A stretch of DNA of 64,000 nucleotides from Sporosarcina sp. FSL W8-0480 (GTDB lineage: Bacteria; Bacillota; Bacilli; Bacillales_A; Planococcaceae). The stretch spans positions 1,433,501-1,497,500 of the forward strand of contig NZ_CP150166.1 of assembly GCF_037963765.1 (NCBI RefSeq), given 5' to 3'. Shown here in pieces: positions 25,687 through 34,923 of this stretch. How positions within the stretch are numbered: position 1 is the stretch's first letter; every line of letters begins with the position of its first letter. The position numbers and the translations under genes were made by a program. The notes beneath the pieces are model-generated. The model searched no databases. It was not told the DNA's origin and was given only the letters and a program-made list of their open reading frames with translations.

Positions 25687-26556
25687 ATGGAGAAAACACA
25701 ACAGAAAATAGCAATAGTAAAGGGCATTTTTAGAGGTGCAATGGTAATGCTTGGTGCAATCATTGCTGCATACGGATTAGAATCCGTGCTCATCCCAAAT
25801 AAAGTATCCGACGGAGGCGTGACAGGTCTAAGCATCGTAGGGTCGCAATTATTCGGTTTTCCATTAGGACTACTTATCGCAATTCTAAATATCCCATTTG
25901 TCTTTTTGGGTTATAAACAGATTGGTAAAAGCTTCGCAATGTATTCTGTGTTAGGAATTGCAACACTTGCAGTCAGCACAAGCATGATGCATCACGTGCC
26001 TACAATTATTCAGGGGGATACGCTATTAGTCACAGTTGTCGGTGGTATTATTCTTGGTTTCGGAATGGGTCTGGCGTTGCGGAACGGTGGCGCACTTGAC
26101 GGGATTGATATGTTGGCTGTCTTGCTGTCGCGCAGAATGCCGTTTGGAACGAGTGATTTAATCCTGTTTTTGAATGTCTTTGTTTTTGCGATCGTCTCGA
26201 CTGTTTTCGGTCTTCAAGGGGCTTTCTTATCCGCAATTGCTTATTATATTGCTACGAAGGTAATCAGCATCGTCGAGGAAGGTCTGAGCGGTTCCAAAAT
26301 GTATAAAATCATTACGAACGAACCGGAGGAAATGGTGGAGACAATACGTGACCGACTTGGTCGAAGTTCGACTTTCAGTATCGTTCAAGGAGCGTATTCG
26401 AGTGAACAGTTCAAGGAGATTACATGCATTATCAACCGATTGGAAGATAGTAAGATGAAAGAAATCATTCTTGAAATCGATCCGAAAGCTTTCGTTGCGG
26501 TTTATGAAGTCGCCGAAGTGCGAGGTGGAAATTTCAGCAAGAGGAATATACACTAA
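25687..26556 (+). CDS. YitT family membrane protein
   Basis: This 289-residue protein has five or six N-terminal transmembrane segments (residues ~12-195) and a cytoplasmic DUF2179 domain at the C terminus (~205-285, SFSIVQGAYSSEQFKEI-type). It has the family sequence GVTGLSIVGSQLFGFPLG and NGGALDGIDMLAVLLSRR. YitT/YpjC-like proteins are widespread in Firmicutes with unknown transport or signalling roles. It stands alone between two terminators. The ATG is preceded by a weak AAAAGGATAAAA. Confidence 0.85.
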   Translation: MEKTQQKIAIVKGIFRGAMVMLGAIIAAYGLESVLIPNKVSDGGVTGLSIVGSQLFGFPLGLLIAILNIPFVFLGYKQIGKSFAMYSVLGIATLAVSTSMMHHVPTIIQGDTLLVTVVGGIILGFGMGLALRNGGALDGIDMLAVLLSRRMPFGTSDLILFLNVFVFAIVSTVFGLQGAFLSAIAYYIATKVISIVEEGLSGSKMYKIITNEPEEMVETIRDRLGRSSTFSIVQGAYSSEQFKEITCIINRLEDSKMKEIILEIDPKAFVAVYEVAEVRGGNFSKRNIH

Positions 26557-26567
26557 TTGACATTCAT

Positions 26568-26602
26568 GGGGCTAACCAAACCGCTTTGGTTAGCCCTTTT
26601 TC
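26568..26602 (+). terminator. Intrinsic terminator after the YitT gene
   Basis: A 12-bp stem GGGCTAACCAAA with TTTGGTTAGCCC and loop CCGC is followed by TTTTT. Confidence 0.93.
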
Positions 26603-26710
26603 CATCTTCTATTACTTACGATACATATAGAAAGATAGCTTAAACCTCCCGTAACTTTTACTTCAAACCGTCGTCTAATCTGTGAATTGAACAAATGAGG
26701 AGGTAACAGT

Positions 26711-29650
26711 TTGGTCAGTACCCATAAAAATTTTAAGATATTGACGTCAGCGGCTGTGGTGACGAGTGCGATTGTTGCACCGGTTGTCGTATCTGCTGCA
26801 CCGACGTCTTTCAAAGACGTTCCGCCAAGTCATGTAGCCTATGAATCTATTATGTATTTGTCAGGAAAAGGTATTATTCACGGTTTTGACGATGGAACAT
26901 TTCGACCGGCGGCAATGGTGACGCGTGGCCAGGCTGCGAAGATTTTGGCTACTTCATTGGATTTGGATGTAAGGAATGTGAAGAATCCGCGTTTTCATGA
27001 CGTCCCGACAACGCACGGATTTTACAAATACGTTGCGGTACTGTACGAGGCTAAGATTATCGACGGGTACTCAAATGGTAATTTTGGGGTGAATGATCCG
27101 TTGACCCGTGGACAGATGGCAAAGATTTTAGCCATTGCTTATGATCTTGAAAAGCAGCCACTTCGTACAGCGAAATTCACTGACGTGTCTGCAAATGCCT
27201 ATTATGCTGTTTATTTACAGTCTTTAATTGACAATAAAATCACGTTCGGAATCACGCGTACCCGATTTGCTCCAAACCAAAATGTAGATCGCGGGCAAAT
27301 GGCGATGTTCGTACACCGGAGTGAATTGGCGAAGAAGCGGACCGAAACTGTGAATGCGACAATTTCAACATTCAACGGGTACACTTTGCAAACGGATAAG
27401 GGCTTTTACGACATTCCATCGTCTTTACGCAATTTCTTTTCGTCTCAAAACACCAATGCTCTAAGAAACGCGAAAATATCATTTGAGCATGATAAAGGCA
27501 TAATCACGTCCATCACAACACTTGAACTCAGGAGTTCCGGCACTTCATCCAACCTGATCACATTGTATGGGAACGCCGCGACTTTGGATGGCAATCTGAT
27601 CATCAATGCAGATTACCTCAATGTCAGGGACCTGATTGTGAATAAAAACGTCAGCTTCAACTCCGGAATGCAAAATCATTTCACCGGAGATTCTTTGTAC
27701 ATTAAAGGATCCACGACATTAAACGACTATACCACTCCCACGAATCGGACCCTAAACTTCACATTCAATAACTCTACTCTAAACACAGTACACCTATCCA
27801 AAACCAACACGAATTTCATACTCTCTAACAGATCTTTTGCACAATCCGTCACGATGAAGGCAAATGGTTCGCTCAGAACAAACGATACTGCACGGGTCAA
27901 TGAGGTCTCAGTGGAAGGCTCACTGTCAGAAGCGACAATCTACTCAAATGTCCCTAAAGTTTCAATCGCAACGACGCGGGATGTAACATTGAATGGGGCA
28001 GGTATGTTTACAAATATCAACATACTGACGAAACGACTTGTGACGCTCAATACATCCGGTACGATTTCAGTGTTAGACATTCCACGTGATGGCTACGTGA
28101 ACATAGGCAGTCAAACTTGGGTAACGAATGTGCTCATTCCTTGGAATACGTCTATCAGAAATGTCATCCGTAACTATGATTCAGCAATTTACCGAATCGA
28201 TCGGATTAACGGCGTTACAAACCCGGATCGCACGCCTCCTTATGTCCCGCCAGTCATCAATGACATTACAATCCGAACGGCCACTATGGACGCTAATGGA
28301 TTCATCTCCATGACATTTGACCAGAATCCTACGAAGTACAAAATGACGACGAAAACTCCGATGTATGTTGGTGACATCAAGACAAACCAAACGTTGGAAC
28401 TGACTAATCTATCTATTAAAAACGGAACGTACACGAACGGCCAAGCGGGGACTTTCTCATGGAGTGAGGGAAAGAACAACTATTCCACTTCCTATGCGAC
28501 AGTCTCTTCAAATGGCAACTATAAGACGGTTGTGTTTTTCGAGGATATCCGCTTAAAGAGTAAAGTATTTGAAATCACTTACCGGGTGAGCAGTTTGGGG
28601 TTGGAAGTTGATACCGACTTTACGGACAATACGGTAACATTCCTGAACAACTCAACGTTGTCTGTAGCAGGCACTAAGGGATCGTATACCTCCATTGCCG
28701 GATCCAAAATTTCCGTCCCGACAGGCACTGTGACGAATGAAACCGAATTACAAAGAGCAATCTCATTGAAGGTTCCTGAAATAGTGGTTAGCAGGGATAT
28801 CACCATCACGAAAACCTGTGAGGATAAACTATCCAGATGCCAAGATTCAAGCCATCAATGGAGCGACGATTAAAGTTGCCGATGGATTTAGGTACAAGGC
28901 TGAAGAAGCTGCCTTTACATTTGATGAAAATGCAAAGAATGCGAAACTACTAAATGTGAAATTGATTGGCCATTCCAGTACGCGAGGGCATGGAGTCCTT
29001 GTCAATTCAGATAATGTGACGTTTGAGAATACCGAAGTTACTGGTTTCGCAGGCTACAATATCGTAACCGATAATTCGTCTTTCATTACGTTGAATAAAG
29101 TGAAATTAGCCGATTCAAATAGAGGTGGCTTGCAAGTATATACATCTAAAACGTCCTCAGTAGCAACCGTTAACCTAACAAACGTCGAGACGGCGAATAA
29201 TCGACTTGGCGGCATTCATCTAATTGCGGATCGGGCGAACAGTAAAATTATCATCAACGGAAAAGGCAATCAGCATAATGACCAGTTTAAAGGTGTACCA
29301 TCCCCGGCGTTTTGGACGGAGGGGAACGGGAAATTTGATTTCAAACTGAGTGATTTTAATCTGTATACGAAAATAGAAAACAGCTATTACCACATTGACA
29401 ATGACGTGGAGCTAACACACGCATATACGGAACTGAGTAAAACAATAACAGATAAGCATACTCCAAAGATGAACATAGCCAATGATTTCACAACGAATAA
29501 ACCACTTCATTTAAATGCAGCCGTCTCCATTAATGGGAATGGAAAAACAATCACCCTCAATTCAAAAGGGGACCCAAAACGGAACGCTGAAGGACTACTG
29601 ATCAGCTCAACCGTAGTCATCGACAACCTGAACTTCACCGCAGGAAAGGC
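26711..29650 (+). pseudogene. SLH-domain beta-helix surface protein, 5' portion, frameshifted and cut by an inversion
   Basis: The gene starts at TTG behind GAGGAGGTAACAG. Its product has a signal peptide (cleavage near VVVSA-AP), three SLH domains for cell-wall anchoring (residues ~31-210, e.g. GFDDGTFRPAAMVTRGQAAK), and a long Thr/Asn/Ser-rich region with beta-helix-like repeats. At 28811-28814 (AAAA) the frame breaks: the first frame stops at 28873, while the downstream frame continues the protein smoothly (PVRINYPDAKIQAINGATIK). The second frame runs to about 29650, then enters antisense gerAB sequence and stops at 29717. Its true 3' end lies inverted at 30719-31178. The protein is probably no longer made whole. 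Confidence 0.85.
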
Positions 29651-30590
29651 ACATGAAGAAAAAAGGAGGTGCAATCATTCTCCAGATTCGCACTTTATTT
29701 TCCGTCAAACGCAATAGATCTACGATTACATATAGAAGAAAACCAACCCGAATAAAAGCACCTGTCAGCCACTGGTAAATGGATAGAAAATCCATATGTT
29801 CGATGAAACGCCCAATGGACACAAGCCCCCATTCTTCATAAGCCGGGTAATGCTGTTTTGCCGCTTCATCCGGCCCGAATTCGGTGATTGCACCAACGAG
29901 CGGACCCAACGTCAATCCCGTTATAATAAATAGCATGATGGCAAAATGGTACCAGCGAAATTGGTTTTTCACCCTATGTTGAATGAACAAGAACAGAATC
30001 AGTTCTACGAATCCCGATGCAGGATAAACAATCGATTTAATGACCGGACGAACCCCATGCTCAAGTATTGGTAGAAGTAAAATATACTCTTTCACTTGAA
30101 GGTTAGTAAAGGCTACAAAGAAGCCAAGAAGCGTTACAAAAAACAGGACAAACGTATTGACCATAACAATCGTTTGTAAATTGGACGAGGCCAACAGAAT
30201 GCAAAGCGTGGTGTAAATGATCAATAATGCAAGCATCGGTGTTTGCGGCAAAAATGTACCCATAATCCATTGCAGTGTTTCTGCCAATGTGAAAGCAGCA
30301 ATAATCAGAAGAATTACAGCTACCGCATAACGAACTACAGCGGATGCCTTCCCACCAAGTTTGCTATGGAGCCAATCGGTCAATGGTTCCCCATTTGACT
30401 TTTTATGAATGTAAATGACAAGAAATAGCCATGGGAATATCAATATGGAGGCGCTTAATACGGCTATCCAGCTATCCCTTCCGCCTTCTTGCAATAATGG
30501 AGGAAGAATCGTGACATGATTTTTCAATCCTATAACTGTCATGGACAAGAATACTACATGCAAAACACTGATCGATCCCAATTTATTCAC
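29607..30590 (-). pseudogene. gerAB: GerAB-type germination permease, 3'-truncated and inverted
   Basis: The GTG at 30590 follows AGAGGG and begins MNKLGSISVLHVVFLS, matching GerAB/YndE-type APC-superfamily proteins of endospore germinant receptors. Eight or nine hydrophobic segments are present up to IWRMIAPPFFF. After that the frame reads through the inversion joint into antisense SLH sequence (CGEVQVVDDYG) and stops, so the last one or two membrane helices (about 30 residues) are missing. A TTG-started extension to 30632 has no support. The gene is divorced from its partner genes by the inversion and is probably inactive. Confidence 0.85.
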
Positions 30591-30654
30591 ATAAAAACCC
30601 TCTAACCTATTTATATACCTCAGTTTCGACAAAAAAGGGATGGATTATAAGTGA

Positions 30655-30703
30655 TTTTGAAGGTTCCTTTACAATGCAAAAAAGGTACCAGATATAGGTA
30701 CCA
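30655..30703. repeat. Short member of the GGTACC repeat family
   Basis: On - it reads TTGTAAAGGAACCTTC; beside it, two GGTACC words are separated by AGATATA. It lies between the inverted SLH 3' end and gerAB, the same kind of site other copies occupy. It is a degenerate copy, so the family call is moderate. Confidence 0.5.
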
Positions 30704-30718
30704 AAAGAATTGAAAATA

Positions 30719-31178
30719 TTATCTACTATAAATAACTTCTGTAGCTGCATTTCTTTCGTTGGATAAAATCTTGTTATCATTCCTGTCCCTGAACACCTCG
30801 TATTTATTGAAACCTCTTGGTAGGTCAAAGCGGACGTCGAGGGTGTCTGCCCAGAGGATTGGGTCAACTTTGATGCTGTCTCTTTGATTTGGTTTTTTGT
30901 AGATAATATCGTTGGTCTGCTTGGAAGCGGTGTACGTAATTTTTGCTTCTTTTGCGTTGATCGTAACTCCATTTGTTGCACCTACTCCACCTAATACATT
31001 GTTCGAAAAGGCGATATTGCCTTCAAGGACAAGTTTTTCCTTTGCAGCTTTTTTTATCGGAATTCCCTACATAGATAGCGGCTGAGGTGGAGTCTTTGAG
31101 TGTTGAGTTTGACAGTGCCAATGAGGCTCCGTTTCCGCTTACTTCAATCAGATGGTCGCTCATGTCTTTAATCGAAAT
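30719..31178 (-). pseudogene. SLH-domain surface protein, inverted 3' portion
   Basis: Read on -, the frame gives SIKDMSDHLIEVSGNGA and on to IYVGNSDKK, then breaks at an A7 run (plus-strand T7 at 31048-31054). It continues in the next frame as AAKEKLVLEGNIAFSNNVLG to EVIYSR and a TAA at 30719-30721. The A7 break is repaired by removing one A (D-K-K-A-A-K). The style (beta-helix, Asn/Gly/Thr-rich) matches the SLH gene at 26711-29650, and both lack exactly what the other has. No start codon or ribosome binding site fits it as a separate gene. Confidence 0.8.
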
Positions 31179-32148
31179 AGGACGTCGTTCAAAGACAATA
31201 GTGGCGATTCTTTACTTTGATGATATAGCGAGTAAAGAAACGTTGTATAGCATAAAAAAACAGTTGAAGAAAGTGGATACGGATATCGTGTTCAGTGCCG
31301 ATATCCTAATGGAGAATGTGAATAAAAATGTTAAATTGTTTCCGCGGACAGACTATACTGGGCGTGCGGATAATGCTATTCAATCGCTAATCAGAGGGCG
31401 CTTTGTCATTTTTGTTGATGGTGTAGCATATGCCATCGTGACACCGGTAAACTTATTTTTATTAATGAAAACGAGTGAAGATAATGAGTACCCGCCCGTC
31501 TACAGTTCAATAGCAAGAACGCTGCGCGTCCTTGGGATGTCAATCGGCATCTTGCTGCCGGCATTTTGGCTGGCACTCACAACATTTCATCAAAACCAGT
31601 TGCCGCTTCAACTATTAGCGACAGTCGTCCAAGCTAACACGGGCTTGCCGTTCCCTTCTTCAATTGAAATGCTGCTCATGCTTCTCATGTTTGAGTTGTT
31701 CCGAGAAGCAGGATTGCGTCTGCCAACCGCACTTGGTTCAACAATAGGGGTAGTTGGCGGTTTAATAGTTGGTGAATCCGCCATTCAAGCAGGAATTACA
31801 AGTCCTGCCATGATTGTCATTATTGCAACTTCTACAATTTCCACATTCACATTGGTCAATCAATCACTCGTCACTGCTGTAAGTATTTTGCGTGTCAGCT
31901 TTATTATATTGACAGCATTTTTGGGTTTGTTCGGCTTTTTTATGTCGTTCTACTTTACTGTGCTATTTCTCTCGAGTATTCGGGTTTTCGGAGTACCATA
32001 TGTCAATATCACAGCGGATCTTAGTTGGCAGACAATCAAAAGAACACTCTTCAGGCAACAAGCAGATCAATATACTACCCGCCCCAATATGCTTAACCCA
32101 ACCGACAAGACGAGACGTAAAGAGGCTGAAAATGAAAAGGATCAATAA
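31087..32148 (+). pseudogene. gerAA: GerAA-type germinant receptor A subunit, 5'-truncated chimera
   Basis: From about 31170 the frame encodes GerAA/SpoVAF-family protein: IGRRSKTIVAILYFDDIAS, then GRADNAIQSLIRGRFVIFVDG and a membrane domain with four to five segments (FELFREAGLRLPTALGSTIG). It covers roughly the last 320 of a normal ~500 residues. The codons before (GTG at 31087 onward) are antisense SLH sequence that stays open by chance, with no proper ribosome binding site. The end overlaps gerAC. The N-terminal germinant-binding domain is lost, so the receptor is very likely dead. Confidence 0.85.
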
Positions 32149-33289
32149 GGCGCTGCTTGCAGCAATAGGTTTGATATGTCTCCTGTTAGCAGGTTGCTGG
32201 GATATAAACGAACCCCAACGAATGCTTTATATCAACGGAATTGGCGTTGATTATAAAGATGGCGAGTACCATGTATATGCCCAAATAATAAGTTTTAACA
32301 ATGTTGCAAAGTCCGAGCAACCTATTTCGGATCAACCACAGGCAGAAGTGGGCTACGCGAAAGGGAAAACGATGGATGAAGCGATTTATCAACTTTACCA
32401 CACGGTTGATCAGAAGATTTATTGGGGTCACTTTTCCTATATCGTCGTCTCCGAAAACGTTATGAAAAATGAAAAACTGAGTCCGATTATTGACAGCTTC
32501 ATCCGTTATGAAGATATCCGCTACCAAATTTGGGTGTATGCAACGAAAGATCCAGTTGAAGAGGTTCTATTAGTGAGGCCGGTGTTGAATAAAGCGATAA
32601 CCTTGTCAAAATTAGGGGATCCGAAGAATGCATTTAAGCAAGAATCATTTATTCCACCGATGGACATCCGGAAATTAATTATCCAAATGAACGAACCAAG
32701 TCATGAAGCGAAGATTCCCCTGATTTCTGTGATAGAAAACTGGCAGTCGATGCAGGAGTCCATAAAGGTTCCGTTCCTTGCTGGCGTTGGAGTAGTAACG
32801 CCTAATGGCTTTAAGGGATTTCTGGAGGGGAAGAGTGCGCATGGAGTCCAATGGATGTCTAATGAAACAATTCGCGGGGAAGTTACCTTCAAGACGGATG
32901 ATCAGAAACATATGACGGTGACAATTGATAATTTGAAAGTGAAAGTTACACCAATTGTAGAGAGGGAGAACGTGAAGTTCGATGTCGAAGTAAGGTTATA
33001 TGCTGAAATCGGACTTATTGCAGGAAGTGTAACTGTCGAAGAAATCGAGGAGTGGCTGATAAAAGAAATCAAAAGAGAAATTATGGCAACTTATGAAGCA
33101 GCCTTGAAAAAAGACATGGATATTTACCGGTTATCCGAGCATTTGTACAGAAGAAACGTAAAAGCGTGGAAGCGACTTGAAAAAAACGGAAAAGTAGAGC
33201 TAACGGAAAGCTCTATCGGGAAATTGACGGTGGAAATTGTCAGACTTGAATCTTCACGGAAATCATATAGACAATCTATCGATCAATGA
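32132..33289 (+). CDS. gerAC: GerAC-type germinant receptor lipoprotein (first of a tandem pair)
   Basis: This 385-residue protein has a lipoprotein signal peptide with lipobox LLAGC and then the Ger(x)C core (GCWDINEPQRMLYINGIGVD). GerAC subunits sit on the outer leaflet of the inner spore membrane and complete the A-B-C receptor. The ATG at 32132 follows AGAGG and lies inside the end of gerAA; the longer open frame upstream is not used. It is intact although its A and B partners are broken. The next gene encodes a close paralogue. Confidence 0.9.
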   Translation: MKRINKALLAAIGLICLLLAGCWDINEPQRMLYINGIGVDYKDGEYHVYAQIISFNNVAKSEQPISDQPQAEVGYAKGKTMDEAIYQLYHTVDQKIYWGHFSYIVVSENVMKNEKLSPIIDSFIRYEDIRYQIWVYATKDPVEEVLLVRPVLNKAITLSKLGDPKNAFKQESFIPPMDIRKLIIQMNEPSHEAKIPLISVIENWQSMQESIKVPFLAGVGVVTPNGFKGFLEGKSAHGVQWMSNETIRGEVTFKTDDQKHMTVTIDNLKVKVTPIVERENVKFDVEVRLYAEIGLIAGSVTVEEIEEWLIKEIKREIMATYEAALKKDMDIYRLSEHLYRRNVKAWKRLEKNGKVELTESSIGKLTVEIVRLESSRKSYRQSIDQ

Positions 33290-33346
33290 CCCATTATGGA
33301 TTTGATATTGCGGCTATCGGACAATTTACGATGAAGAGGGGATCGT

Positions 33347-34495
33347 ATGAGAAAAGTACGCTTACTCCTATTGTTATCGGTTATGGTAATTCTTTCCGGG
33401 TGTTGGGATGAGAATGAACCTGAGAGAATGCTATACATCAATGCAATCGGTATCGATTTTAAGGATGGCAAATATGAAATATATGCCCAGATGATTCATT
33501 TCACAAATATCGCTAAATCCAATCAACCCATATCGGATATTCCACAGGCGGAAGTTGGCTTTGCGACAGGGGAGACAGTGGATGAAGCCATCTTTGAATT
33601 GTACCGTTCCATCGACGAGATGGTCTATTGGGGCCATTTGAATTATATCATTGTGTCTGAGGAAACATTGAAAAACTCAGCATTGAGCCCAGTAATTGAC
33701 CTATTCATCCGAAACAGAGAAACGCGGTATCAGATTTGGGTTTATTCAACGAAAGATCCTATTCAAGACGTATTATTAGTGAGACCGGTTTTGAATAAGG
33801 GGGTTACCTTTTCCAAATTAGGAGATCCGAAAAACGCCTACGAACAAGAATCATTTATTCAACCGATGGATATGCGCAGAATTATCATCGATATGAACGA
33901 GCCCAGTCACGAAGCGATGATCCCTTATATAAAAGTTGTCGAAAATTGGAAGTCCGTGGCTGAATCCATTGAGGCTCCTGAGTTGGCCGGTGTAGGAGTC
34001 GCAACACCGAACGGGTTCAAGGGCTTCATAGAAGGGGAGGACGTCCGTGGAATGCAGTGGATGTCAAAGGATACGAAAGGCGGGCAAATTACATTTAAAT
34101 CAAGTCATGGCGAATTTATAACGGTGAATGTGGAAAATGTAAAGGTCGATGTACAACCTGCCGTCCAATCTGGAAAAGTAAGCTTTGATATAGAAGTGGA
34201 ACTGATGACGACTGTCAGTGTCATCAAAGGGAAAGTCTCAGTTGATGAAATCCAAAGGGGTATCATTGAACAAGCAGAAAAAGAAATTAAGAATACCTAC
34301 GAAGTTGCACTAAATAGTGACATTGACATATACCGATTATCTGAGCACCTTTACCGTAAAAACGTGAAAGCATGGAAACAGCATCACATAGATGGAAAAG
34401 TAGCCCTTAATGAAGATTCCATCCGTCTAAAAGTGAAAGTAGCCAAATTGGAATCCTTACGAAAATCATACACGGAAACCATTGATTCGAAGTGA
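33347..34495 (+). CDS. gerAC: GerAC-type germinant receptor lipoprotein (second of a tandem pair)
   Basis: This 382-residue lipoprotein has lipobox ILSGC and is very similar to its upstream neighbour along its whole length (shared GCWDxNEPxRMLYIN, DPKNAxxQESFI and RLSEHLYRxNVKAWK). It arose by tandem duplication. GAAGAGGGGATCGT precedes the ATG. It could serve another receptor in trans now that the local A and B subunits are broken. Confidence 0.9.
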   Translation: MRKVRLLLLLSVMVILSGCWDENEPERMLYINAIGIDFKDGKYEIYAQMIHFTNIAKSNQPISDIPQAEVGFATGETVDEAIFELYRSIDEMVYWGHLNYIIVSEETLKNSALSPVIDLFIRNRETRYQIWVYSTKDPIQDVLLVRPVLNKGVTFSKLGDPKNAYEQESFIQPMDMRRIIIDMNEPSHEAMIPYIKVVENWKSVAESIEAPELAGVGVATPNGFKGFIEGEDVRGMQWMSKDTKGGQITFKSSHGEFITVNVENVKVDVQPAVQSGKVSFDIEVELMTTVSVIKGKVSVDEIQRGIIEQAEKEIKNTYEVALNSDIDIYRLSEHLYRKNVKAWKQHHIDGKVALNEDSIRLKVKVAKLESLRKSYTETIDSK

Positions 34496-34527
34496 TTTCT
34501 GTACCTTTCCAAGAAACTATTACAGAA

Positions 34528-34559
34528 AGCTCGAGTGCATTATGCACTGGAGCTTTTTT
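34528..34559 (+). terminator. Intrinsic terminator after the gerAC pair
   Basis: The stem AGCTCGAGTGCA with TGCACTGGAGCT (one mismatch pair) is followed by TTTTTT. Confidence 0.85.
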
Positions 34560-34574
34560 GATGTGCGCCCAGCA

Positions 34575-34725
34575 TTGTAAAGGTACCTGTGCAGCGCATT
34601 ATTCAGTCAATTCACTACAATTTCATAAATATGAATAGTGAAAGTTGTTATATCGGCTGAGAGTTGCATATTCATACAAATTAACTGAATAAACATGAAT
34701 GTTTCATGCACAGGTACCTTCAAAG
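34575..34725. repeat. GGTACC-family palindromic repeat, full copy
   Basis: This 151-bp element starts TTGTAAAGGTACCTGTGCA and ends TGCACAGGTACCTTCAA, which are inverted copies of each other. The interior is AT-rich. The 428-base gap 34496-34923 otherwise holds two hairpins and a further end fragment (TTGTAAAGGTACCTCC, 34777-34792). Confidence 0.85.
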
Positions 34726-34741
34726 ATCTATAGCAAATAAG

Positions 34742-34778
34742 AAAAGGCCTTCCCCGATTCCAAAGGGGAAGGCCTTTT
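34742..34778. terminator. Long GC-rich hairpin between gerAC and the glucosaminidase gene
   Basis: A perfect stem of about 14 bp (AAAAGGCCTTCCCC with GGGGAAGGCCTTTT, nine-base loop) has A's on one side and T's on the other. It could terminate on both strands. The T side runs directly into another GGTACC-family end. Confidence 0.7.
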
Positions 34779-34923
34779 GTAAAGGTACCTCCAAAAAAAA
34801 CCGGTACTGGTTTTATTTAACGGCTCGGAAGCATGCATATTTCTATTATAATAGGGACGTCGAGAACAATAGATATATATAATAACTGTTTCTGAGAATA
34901 GTAGTAAGGAGAGTATTTTTTTT

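Larger units (their letters stand above)
29645..31178. other. Inverted segment of about 1.5 kb joining SLH and gerA sequences
   Basis: The left edge joins the SLH reading frame (VVIDNLNFTAG) to the antisense 3' part of gerAB. The right edge joins the antisense SLH 3' part (read on - as PISIKDMSDHLIEVSGNGAS) to the gerAA frame (IGRRSKTIVAILYFDD). Turning the segment round restores SLH gene, then gerAB, then gerAA, then gerAC, all on +. The gerAB C-terminal end and about 170 gerAA codons remain missing, so a deletion accompanied the inversion. Edges are placed to within 10-20 bases. No long inverted repeats are visible at the edges. Confidence 0.8.

Noticed and set aside
28811..28817. Programmed frameshift in the SLH gene
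   Set aside because: The site is not a classic slippery heptamer, no stimulatory structure is obvious, and the gene is broken elsewhere too.
31087..31170. N terminus of a working GerAA starting at GTG 31087
   Set aside because: These codons are antisense to the SLH 3' end and unlike any GerAA N terminus.
29645..31178. Insertion of an IS element as cause of the gerA/SLH disruption
   Set aside because: No transposase ORF, terminal repeats or duplicated target is visible; both edges are explained by inverted local genes.
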